From Camellia lanceoleosa (lineage: Eukaryota > Streptophyta > Magnoliopsida > Ericales > Theaceae): DNA of 64,000 nucleotides. Below the pieces are notes generated by a model. That model saw only the letters and a program-made list of their open reading frames with translations. It searched no databases and was not told the DNA's origin. Shown here one piece after another: positions 50,451 through 60,154 of the stretch (position 1 is its first letter; each line of letters starts with the position of its first letter). The position numbers and the translations under genes were made by a program. The stretch spans positions 81,621,551 through 81,685,550 of the forward strand of contig CM045761.1 in NCBI GenBank assembly GCA_025200525.1, in the 5' to 3' direction.

Positions 50451-51100
50451 CCGGTCGGATTAGAGGTTTAAGCAGTTTTAGTAGCCATGAATTCTAAATT
50501 ATAAAACAAAATTATAATTAGAATTTTATACAATACAAAAAATTAAACCATAAAACACATAATTTAATTCTGTAAAAACTAAAGGAATCAAAATTTTAAC
50601 TTTTATTTCAAATTGATTTGAAAATAACTTTTTATTTAAGCAAATTAATTTCACACAGAAAATTATTTATGTAAACTTCAAAAATTAAAATACTTAAAAC
50701 AGAATTTTAATTTCTGACCAATTTCACACAGAATAAAATAATCACAAATTAATATTCTAGAAAAAAACCAATGATAAACACTATATTACTGTTATTTGTC
50801 AAAGAAAATAAACAGTATATTACTATTATTTATCAAACAGTAAATTACTACTATTTGTATTTTCCAACCAGAATATTACTTTATAGAATATAAATTATGT
50901 AAAACCAAATCCAATGTCAATAATTTAGAAAAACTAAAAATTAGAATTTTAATTATTCAACAAACCCAGAATTTTATTTTGGAAAAATTAGAATTTGAAT
51001 TCTGAAAAAACCCACACATAAAATAAATTGTAAAGAACGGAGAAAAGGAAACAAATGAAAAATTCTGTATAAACAGAATAATTCAAATTTGTCTTAAGAT
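50451..51100 (-). pseudogene. Copia gag start and 5' leader
   Basis: The minus-strand ATG at 50486-50488 opens a gag start (MATKTA) with an immediate TAA, then reaches the gypsy insertion site at 50455. The rest, to 51100, is AT-rich leader with repeated ATTACT/ATTTGT stretches. No recognisable primer-binding site was found beside the LTR. Confidence 0.65.
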
Positions 51101-51704
51101 TGTTGGAACAATCTTCTGTATAGAGAAATAAAAACTGAAATAAAACAAATAAATTACTTACAGGACGTTCTGGTTTTGAAAATTGAGAACAGTAAAATCA
51201 CCGAGAAATGTGATTAAGTCGAATGTGTGACACTCTGTTCTTTAAAACAGATTCACCGTCGCATAGGTGCTTACGGGTTATCGGTATCTATCTCCCAGAA
51301 TACAATGATCATAAAACGCAGATTATAGCCGCACTACAAATAATTTGCTAGGCGAATCAAACCTATGTTCTGCAATTCTCTGACATCTCTATGAACTAGT
51401 ATGAAGAATATAAAAAAAAAAAAAAATGCTAGAATTTGAGGAATTTTGAAATGATAAATAAAATTGGAATGGGACTGCCTTTATATAGATTTTGTTGGCA
51501 CTTATTCAGTTTGAATAGAAAAGGCATGAAGAAGGGATATGACCATTCCTTTAAAATAAAGAGACACCATGAAAGGGTTGCTCCCTTTCATTCAAATGGA
51601 AGGTTGACTCTTCCTTTAAAACAAAGAGACACCATGAAAGGTTGCACCTTTTATTTAAATGGAGTCTATTTCAATTCACCACTACCTTTATAAATTTTCC
51701 AACA
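51101..51704 (-). repeat. 5' LTR of the main Ty1/copia element
   Basis: 604 bp with perfect inverted ends TGTTGGAA and TTCCAACA. It pairs with 2872-3468, 47 kb away. An A homopolymer lies at 51411-51425. Confidence 0.88.
51478..51488 (-). promoter_or_regulatory. Copia LTR TATA box
   Basis: Minus-strand CTATATAAAG about 220 nt into the LTR, conserved in the other LTR copies near 255 and 3244. Confidence 0.65.
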
Positions 51705-52030
51705 GTATTGGCAATTGGTCTTGGTTGTTTATTTTGGAAGTGTGGTTGAGTGGCTTAGTGTTTTGGTGTATTGTTGGTTCTGGGTGGAGTTTTTGTTTGT
51801 ATTTTATTCTTTTTTCTGTTGATTCCTCACCAATTGTCTTGGCTTGAGTTAGTACATGATTAGATGTTCTTCTTGATGCTAATCTAGTTAGGATTAGGAG
51901 GTCACGCTACGATGTTTTTTACTCTTGCTTTTCTTTATTGATCTAACCCATTTGTTATGCATTGTGAATTCATTAATAAAGCTCTTTTCTTTTACTGATA
52001 AAAAATAAAAAATAAAAATAAATAAAAGTG
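51705..52030 (+). mobile_element. Possible LINE 3' end
   Basis: A T/G-rich stretch ends in TTCATTAATAAAGCTCTTTT, then a tail of AAAAAT repeats at 51997-52028, like plant non-LTR retrotransposon 3' ends. No coding part is visible. Confidence 0.35.
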
Positions 52031-52097
52031 GCTTATTTGTAATGTGTAACTTTCTATTTATTTGGGATTATTATACTACGGGCAATAATGCTACAAC

Positions 52098-52550
52098 CAT
52101 CGTTATCAAAATTCTGATTTGGATCGTAGGATCCTATGAATCTTGTTGGGATAAATGATTTGGATAATCTTAAATTCAGTAGAATCTTAAAGTAATTACG
52201 ATCCTAGTCATAAAATCGTGTAGAATCGCACACGATCCCGACCTTACTAAAAAAAAAAAATTCTTTTTATTTATTTCTTATATATGTATGTATATGTGTA
52301 TATTTATATATGAGAAATTTGATTATAAACTTTTTTTCTCCAAATACCTCCTCTAATTTATGTTAACATAAAAATGTATTATATCAAATTTATCATTTTT
52401 CTTAAATGGTTTTAAAATTATTTAAGATATATTATCATTATGAATAATTTTCTATTTTATTTTACATTGAACGTAGAATCTTACAGTTCTCGATCCATCC
52501 ACAAGTCCCTCCCAATGATCCTACCTAAGATCCTGATTTTAACAACCTTG
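52098..52550. mobile_element. hAT-type MITE
   Basis: About 450 bp with imperfect inverted ends: CATCGTTATCAAAATTCTGA on the left, and CAAGGTTGTTAAAATCAGGA reading in from the right, both leading to GTAGGATC. It is flanked by GCTACAAC and GTTACAAC (7 of 8 match), an 8-bp duplication as for hAT elements. Non-coding and AT-rich. Confidence 0.65.
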
Positions 52551-52648
52551 GTTACAACACACCCCTTTGAAAAATAGGTGTATTGCTACACTTTGAATGT
52601 GTATACTCAAGTGTAAGTTGTCAAAAAGTAATGAAATCTTGGTGAGTC

Positions 52649-53900
52649 CACTACAGGAAAATGCACACTAGGTGACTAAAATTACCGACTAAAAAAAAAA
52701 ATTTGTCGCTAAAGGTACACACTTTAGCTACTAAAAAAAATTTGATCTACAAATGTACACATTTTAGCCACTAAAAAAAAATTGGTCAGCAAAGGTACAA
52801 TCTTTAGCTACTAAAAATAATTTAGTTGGTATTTGTTTTACTTTTGGCAACTAATTGAGTTTTAGTCGTTGAACATAGGGTTTTGGGCGACAAAAAAATA
52901 AATTTGGCCCCTAAATGTACAATCTTTAACTATTAAAATATTTGTAGTCGGTATTTATTTTACTTTTGGTGACCAATTGAGTTTTAGTAGCTGAAAATTG
53001 AATTTTGGGCTACTAAAAAAAATTTGGTCCCTAAATGTACAATCTTTAGCTACTACATTTTAGTAAACAATTGTAATTAAAAGTTTTGGATGAAGAATTT
53101 CGAATTTTGAAGGAATTCCTAAATTATTTGGCGACTAATTTGAAATCTTGGTTGCCAAAAGTTTAAACCCTACAGTGAAATCTAGTAGCAGGAGTTAAAA
53201 AGGTTTTATCGACAAAAGAAAATGGGTCACCGAAAAAATATAGCAGAGATTCACTTTTAATTATGCATAATGATATTTGGTGACTATATGAAAAACAAAA
53301 TAATTTTGTCCCTAAATGTATACTCTTCTTTAGCTACTAAAACATAATTTAGTTGTCATTTATTTTCCTTTCAGTGACTAAATGAGTTTTAGTCATTGAA
53401 AATAGGGTGGTTGGGTGACAAAAAAAAAAAATTGATCCCTAAATGTAAATTTGCAACTACTAAAAATAATTTAATTGGTATTTATTATGCTTTTTTAGCT
53501 ACTAAAACATAATTTAGTCATTATTTATTTTCCTTTTGGTGACCGAATGAGTTTTAGTCATTGAAAATAGGGTGTTTGGGTGACCCAAAAAAAAAAAATG
53601 ATCCCTAAATGTACAATCTGCAACTACTAAAAATAATTTAGTGGTATTTATTATGCTTTTTTAGCTACTAAAACATAATTTAGTCATTTAAAATTTATTT
53701 TTCTTTTGGTAACTAAATGAGTTTTAGTCGTTGAAAATAGGGTGTTTGGGTGACCCAAAAAAAAAAAAAAAAAAAAACTGATCCCTAAATGTACAATTTG
53801 CAACTACTAAGAATAATTTAGTCGATATTTATCATGCTTTTAGCGACTAAATTTTGGTCGGTAATTGTAATTAAAAAGTTTTGGAGGGATTGATAAATTA
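52649..53900 (+). mobile_element. CACTA transposon fragment with internal repeats
   Basis: Begins CACTACAGGAAAATGCACAC, a typical plant CACTA terminus, followed by many short TTTAGC-GACTAAA-type subterminal repeats. From 53300 a unit of about 165-170 bp repeats (TTTAGTCATTGAAAATAGGG at about 53390, 53555 and 53725). The matching right end (TTTTCCTGTAGTG) is not found before 54000. No transposase is present. Confidence 0.7.
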
Positions 53901-54660
53901 ATTGGCGACCAACAAATATTTAGTCCGGGAAAAAGGCCTTTTATTTCTTATTGGCGACAAAATAGTGGTTGATTGGGAATACATAAATAAATTAGGGTTT
54001 ACAAACTGCATTGTTTAGGCTACGCTCACTCCTATGTCTCTCCAAGGGTTTGGCGGTATTGGGGAATGAAATTTATAGGCTATTTTAGCCTCTTCAAAAA
54101 AAAAAAAAAAAAAAAAAATCTAAAAAGAAGTACTGTTTTTGAGGACTTCCCACATGATGCACAACTGTGATGGACAGAGGGTAAAATGAGGCTTTTGCCT
54201 TTTTAATTTTTGAGAAACCCACAGCAGCAACAACAATACACATAGGGACATTTTGGTCATTTGTTATCCTCACATCATTTCAAACACATTTTTCAACACA
54301 TCAATCTAACAAAAAAAAATCTAACCATTTTTCCAAACACAAAAACTAAAATAGGCTACTAAAATAACCAAATAGCCAAAAAGCCTAAAAAGTAGCTACT
54401 TCCCAAATATCCACTTTGTTTGGGATGTGGGTTGATTTTTGACTTTTTAGCTTTTTGACTATTTTAGTCTGGGGCTAAAAAGTCTCGTTTGGGATAGACT
54501 TTTTTGACTTTTGTGAGAGAAAAAATAAAATAATTATGGTTTGAATGTGACATTTTGTCTTATCGAGCTAAAAAGTCTATTTTATCTTTTTAAGACTAAA
54601 ATAGCCCCAATCTCACCTAAAGCCACATGCCAAATGACCACTAAATCTCTCATGCCACTA
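53901..54660. other. AT-rich host sequence, possible small MITE
   Basis: No gene. A long A tract lies at 54095-54118. The 54400-54640 stretch has repeated AAAAAGTC/GACTTTTT and CTATTTTAGTCT in both orientations, suggesting a degraded inverted-repeat element. Confidence 0.35.
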
Positions 54661-54674
54661 TCTCTCTTATTCTA

Positions 54675-54701
54675 TTACTCTCTCTCTCTCTCTCTCTCAC
54701 G
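54675..54701. repeat. CT microsatellite
   Basis: About 11 CT units just upstream of a possible 5' UTR. Confidence 0.9.
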
Positions 54702-54826
54702 CCGATTGTCCTCCTCCTGATATTGAATCTTTGTCGCTTTGTCTCTATCGCCGTCGGGTAAGGAGTATCACCGCCATCGAGCACCACTGTCGCACCATTA
54801 TCGATCCATTATTGGAGCATTACCCC
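54702..54826 (+). other. Possible 5' UTR exon of a host gene
   Basis: CT- and CG-rich, with TCGCCGTCGGGTAAGG, ending CCCCAG|GTATGT, a good donor at 54827. It differs in composition from the surrounding AT-rich DNA. No ATG-led protein is seen. The gypsy element at 54980 would then lie in its intron. Confidence 0.3.
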
Positions 54827-54979
54827 AGGTATGTCCTCTCTATTTTGCCTTCTCGCTGTCTCTCTTCCCCTAATAGATGTCTCTCTTTTCCACCATTTGG
54901 ATTGTGATATAGTTTTGGGAAAGAAGTATATAGAGAAATCAAATTTGGTATTTCTGGTTTTCTTTTCTTCATAAATTGG

Positions 54980-55738
54980 TGTCACGACCGAAACCCACCC
55001 CTATGGGTTTAGCATCAGAATCGGCGATGTCAAGAGATTACCAAGGCACCTTGATAATGTCTGATGTCTGAGTACATGGGCATGGGGGAAGCCAATACAG
55101 TAATAAAACAATGTCCAATGAGCTGTGATAGTCTGTATGCAAAAAGACTTTCCATACACATATAAATACAGTCAGTGACAAAATAGTATGTACAACATTT
55201 ATATTCAGTCAGGACAGGGACTTAATCCCTATTTAACAGTACGGTACAGTGCTATGCAGTAATACAAAACAGTACAGAGACAGACGGAGGAAATAAAAAC
55301 ACCCTTAAGCCATAGCTTGGCAGGCTCGGAACCTCGCAGTGAGGCACAGTGGTTGGCTTGACAAAAAGGGAAATCTACCCTACGCCCCTAGCTCCGATCT
55401 GGTGCCTGTACACCTACATATATATATGAGCAGTGAGCTAAAGCCCAGTGAATAACATAATGCGTAAAGGGGTTATAATGAATGTCCTTACAGTAATAAA
55501 AACAGTTCATTGATTCAGTATATCAATCATTCAATCATATGTGGTACATCCATTAGCATAACAATACAGTAAACAATAGGTCTTAAAAGACCGAACAGTA
55601 AATGATGGCCATCAATCAGTAAACAGTAGTGGTTCCTACAAGGGAACCGACAGAGATCTCTGTAATAGTAGCAGTAAACAGTAGTTGCTAAGGATGCCAC
55701 AATATAGTTCAGAATATAGGACATACATTCATTCAGTT
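54980..55738 (-). repeat. Truncated 3' LTR of gypsy element E
   Basis: Matches 60155-60930 of the 5' LTR, then stops abruptly at about 55738, so about 1.65 kb of LTR is deleted. Its outer edge TGTCACGACC is preceded by ATTGG (54975-54979), identical to 62569-62573. Confidence 0.9.
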
Positions 55739-57599
55739 AACAATAGTAGTAAACAGTAGTTTCAAGTCTTGATACATTTTCATATTTCCTGGATGGATAG
55801 ACAGTTTTGAATTGTGGCCCTCTTGCAGAACTCTTCTTTTCAATTCAGAATCATTCGATACGCACAGTCTTTCTTGAAATTTCAGTACATTATTTTCAAA
55901 TTTGAACCCCGGTCTCGGTTTAGATTCTCGTTCATCGATGATCTTCTTCAAGAAGTCATCCTGTTGTTGTTTCTCTTTAATTTCTTCAATCAGTGCTGGT
56001 TGAGCAGAAATAGCAGCTAAGGTTCCACCTTGTTCTCGCAAAACAATTTCAATTTCAGATTTTTCAAGGTCACAAAGCGACTCTTTCTGTAAACAGGCTA
56101 AGTTTCTAATCGATTTCCGACTCAATGCATCGGCAACGGTGTTGGCTTTTCCCGAATGGTACAAAATCTGTAAGTCATAATCTTTAATCAGTTCTAGCCA
56201 TCTCCGCTGTCTCATGTTCAGTTTTTTCTGTGTGAAGAAATATTTCAAACTCTTGTGGTCAGTGTATACTTCACATGTTGCCCCATATAGAAGTGATGCC
56301 AGATTTTCAATGCAAATACCACTGCAGCAAGTTCCAAGTCATGGGTCGGGTAGTTCTTTTCATGCGGTCTCAGTTGTCCGGAAGCATAGGTAATAACTCT
56401 CCCATTCTGCATTAAAACACACCCCAAACCCTTATGAGAAGCATCACTAAATACAGTATAACCATCTGTACTTGAAGGTAGGGTAAGAACTGGTGCAGTC
56501 ACTAGTCGAGTTTTCAACTCTTGGAATGCTGATTCCCTTTGGTCAGTCCAGTCAAATGATATCCCATTTTGTGTCAAATGAGTCAACGGTAATGCAATTT
56601 TGGAGAAATCTTTGACAAATCTACTGTAATACTCAGCTAGTCCCAAAAAACTTCGGACTTCTGTCACATTTGTTGGTCTAGGCCAGTTTACTACAGCTTC
56701 AATTTTCTGCGGATCAACAGAGATTCCATCTTTGCTAACAACATGCCCCAAAAACATAACATGATCAAGCCAAAATTCACATTTAGACAGTTTAGCATAA
56801 AGTTTCTGTTCTCTTAGGGTCTGTAGGACAAGTCTCAGATGATGTTCATGTTCTTCTGCACTTTTGGAGTAAATCAGTATGTCATCTATGAATACAATAA
56901 TAAAGTTATCAAGGTATGGTTTAAAGATTCTGTTCATGAGGTCCATAAATGTAGCAGGTGCATTGGTAACTCCAAAAGGCATAACTAAAAATTCATAATG
57001 TCCATACCTCGTTCGAAAAGCAATTTTATCAATGTCTTCTGGTTTAACTTTCAACTGATGGTACCCTGGTTTGAGATCGATCTTAGAAAACACTTGAGCA
57101 CCCTATAACTGATCAAACAAGTTGCCAATATGCGGCAATGGGTATTTATTTTCTGATTACCTTGTTCATTTATGTAATCAATACACGATCTCGATGAGTC
57201 TTTCTTTTTCACAAATAAAACAGGAGCGCCCCACGGTGAAATACTAGGCCTGATGAACTTTTTATCTAACAATTCCTGCAATTGCACTTTTAATTCTTTC
57301 AATTCGGTCGGAGCCATTCGGTAAGGAGCTTTAGATACTGGCTGTGTTCCCGGAATCACATCAACGGTGAATTCAATCTCTCTGTCAATCAAATCCCCTG
57401 GCAGATTATCTGGAAAAACATCTGGGAACTCTCTGACTATGAGAATACTGTTCACATTAGCATTATCATCAGTAGGTATAGTCAATACAGAACACAAATA
57501 CCCCTTACACCCTTTTCGAATCAATTTAATAGCTTTTACAGATGAAATCAAATACGGAGGAGGTACTACCCCAATCCCATTAAACACAAATTCGGGCAA
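55739..57599 (-). pseudogene. Pol of Tekay/Del-like gypsy element E, integrase deleted
   Basis: The RT start (57051-57599) has LLDKKFIRPSISPWGAPVLF, then a frameshift near 57170. Main RT/RNase H is 56245-57093 with [18 protein letters not shown], the catalytic FIDD box near residue 67, and tether/RNase [14 protein letters not shown]. The 55733-56248 part holds [20 protein letters not shown], then integrase finger remnants ([17 protein letters not shown]), where the sequence jumps into the truncated LTR. Integrase core, C-terminus and chromodomain are missing. The motifs fit chromovirus-type gypsy. Confidence 0.9.
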
Positions 57600-57662
57600 A
57601 CTAGGTGGACGGAAAACTACTTGTTTTGTTACACAGTCTATAGTGGCATGATATTTCGTTAA

Positions 57663-58871
57663 CTAGTCCATCCCTAATATTACATCAAAATGATCAATGT
57701 TCAGAGGTAATAAGTCAATAAACAAATGTGCATCTCCAACAATAAATTCACAATCAGGGTACATGCATGCACAAGTCATAGATCCCCCCACGGGTGAAGA
57801 TACAGCTAACAGGTAATTCATGGGTTCTAAGGGTCTATTCAATTTTCGTGAAAAGGCATGCGACACATATGAATGTGTAGACCTCGAATCAATCAGTACA
57901 TATGCATTTTGAGTACAAATAGAGAGGATACCTGACACAATGGTCTCAGTATTTTGTACGTCTCCCGGTACTAGGGCGAACACTCGGCCCTGCCTCATAG
58001 GCTCTTTCCCGGTAGCTTTGGGGTGCGGTTTTGGTGTAACAGTTGATGCTCCTGCGCTTGGGGCAGCTTTACCATTGCCCGGAGTAGTGGAAGGGCAATC
58101 TTTAACCATGTGGCCCACCTTGCCACACCTGTAACAAGCACCAGAAATTTTATAACGAACTCCCTTGTGATTCTTATCACATTTGGAACAGGGCGGTATA
58201 GACTGGTTTCCCTGACTGGAAGTAGTCATTGACCCTGTATTTTGCTTTTTGTTCAGCGGGTTGTTCTTGCCTTTCTTGAACTTAAAACCCTGCCTCTTAC
58301 CATGCCATTCAGATGCTGGTGTTTCAGATTGTTTCACTGCTTCGATGTTCGACTCAGCCATCAATGCTCGGTCAAGAACACCTACATAGTTTGGTAGCTT
58401 TAAAACACTTATTTTGTCGAGTATTGCAACATTCAGGCCGCCTTCAAACTTTCTGGCCTTCTTGTAATTAGTGTCCACCATATGCGGTGCATATCGAGCA
58501 AGCTCGGTGAACTTTGTTTCATATTCAGCAACGGACATTGTACCCTGTCTCAGCTATTCAAACTCAATTACTTTTCTGTCCCTGACACATTGGGGAAAAT
58601 ACTTTTCGAAGAAGGCTCCTTTGAATTGAGCCCAAGTCATTACAGTGTTGGTGTCACGGACTAGCATTCACCACCTTCTAGCCTCTTCTTGCAAGGTGAA
58701 GGTAGCTAACAGTACTTTATGTGTCTCCGAATACAAAAACACTTCAAACAATTTTTCAGTCTCCAAAACCCATGCTTCAGCTTTTAGTGGTTCAAGACCT
58801 CCCTGAAAGGACGGTGGTTTCATTTTTGCTGAACTTCTAGGTAAAAGCAATTGTGTCCTCATCATTAACAT
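57663..58871 (-). pseudogene. Gag and protease of gypsy element E
   Basis: The gag core (58668-58871) has LEPLKAEAWVLETEKLFEVF. A TGA at 58668-58670 and TAG at 58554-58556 interrupt it. The next frame (57663-58538) has the gag end SVAEYETKFTELARYAPHMV, a zinc knuckle CYRCGKVGHMVKDC, and the protease active site VLIDSRSTHSYVSH, where the expected D-S-G is D-S-R. It ends at GMD with TAG at 57663-57665 in place of the usual Trp codon. Confidence 0.9.
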
Positions 58872-58889
58872 TCACATTCTGTTCCGGCT

Positions 58890-59794
58890 AGGGCTGGGCA
58901 ACCAACCCACCCGCCCGCACAAACCGCCCGACCCTACCCTACCCGCAGTGCTTTGGGTGGTTTCGATGTAGTTAGGCGGGCGGGTGCGGGTCAAGAAATT
59001 CACAAAAGTTCGGGTTCGGGTCAAACCCGACCCGCCCGCAACCTGCAGTTTTTTTTTTTTAAAGAAAAAATAACTAGTTATTATTATTTTTTGCATTTTG
59101 GATAGATGGAGATAACTAATTATTATTTTTATTTTTACATTTTGGATGAAAGTAAAATTTATTATATGGGTATTTATATACATTATCATAATTTAATGAT
59201 ATTTAAATTAGTGTTACTAGTTTGACTTTTATTTATATATATATATATAAATCCATTATATTCCATTAGTCTAGTAGACACAGTTAAATATGATATTTTG
59301 AATTGTCATTCTATTATCACATTATTGCATATTAAAAACTAAATAGTGAAGATTAATCCACTATTAAAATTAGTGTTACTAGTATGACTTTTAAGGGTTT
59401 GTTTTTGCATATTTAAATTTGTGTTACTAGTTTGACTTTTAAGGATTTGTTTTTCCAAGCTAAGGAGGAAGATTAATCCACTATCCTCAAGTATGGTTCC
59501 ATATCATCTTATCTAACATGTGGACTATTTATTATGATCATGAATTGTATATCTTGTATTTTAATTTATAACTCTTCTAAAAAAAAAAAAAAGTGTTTAG
59601 AAAGTAACAAAAAATGTCAAATTTGCTTAAGTTTAAAAAAAAAAAAAAAAAATCTAAATCAAGAATCGAACCGCACCCGCAAGACAAACCGTGAATCGCA
59701 TTAAGTGGTTATGGGTCCATTTTTCCCAACAAAGATAAGTGCGGTCGGGTCGGTTTTGACCCAACCCGCCAAAACCGACCCGTGAGCAAATTAG
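58890..59794. mobile_element. hAT-like insertion inside gag of element E
   Basis: About 0.9 kb separates two gag pieces that are otherwise adjacent. It begins AGGGCTGGGCAACC and ends CGTGAGCAAATTAG, with Pro/Gly-coding-like ACCCGCCCG repeats on both flanks (an inverted-repeat tendency). Flanks TTCCGGCT and TTCCTACT match at 6 of 8 bases, compatible with an old 8-bp hAT duplication. The middle is AT-rich, with A and T runs and no transposase. Confidence 0.6.
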
Positions 59795-59797
59795 TTC

Positions 59798-59980
59798 CTA
59801 CTGGGAGGAAGAGCGATGAAATTGTTGGTTCTGTTGTCGATCTAATCTTTCAGTTATTAGCTCCATCATTCTTTCCAGTCTTGCCATTCTTGCCTCAGAG
59901 GATGATGATTCAGATTCATTTGTAGTTCTTGCATTATCCATTTCACTATAGGCAGTTATAACAGTTGTAACAGTTATCAA
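59798..59980 (-). pseudogene. Gag N-terminus of gypsy element E
   Basis: An acidic Ser-rich start (MDNARTTNESESSSSEAR) is followed by a short coiled coil (MARLERMMELITERLDRQ), cut at 59798 by the insertion. The likely start is Met at 59943-59945. The leader 59981-60139 follows upstream. Confidence 0.8.
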
Positions 59981-60139
59981 CGTAGGCAGTCATTTGTTTA
60001 AACAGATTAACACATTAGCATATAATCAATCATGTCATAACCACACACTTATCATGCTCATGTAATGCCTTATTACTTTTCTAGGACACCCTATAGCTCA
60101 TTTAGACACATGTATGAGGTATAACTCGTGGTAAGTATC

Positions 60140-60151
60140 GCTTTGATACTA
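60140..60151 (-). other. Degraded primer-binding site of element E
   Basis: Minus-strand TAGTATCAAAGC, two changes from the usual TGGTATCAGAGC, three bases from the LTR end. Confidence 0.75.
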
Positions 60152-60154
60152 CTC

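Noticed and set aside
2867..51709. TGATT and GTATT as copia target duplication
   Set aside because: They share letters but do not align as a 5-bp repeat, and the left side has been rearranged.
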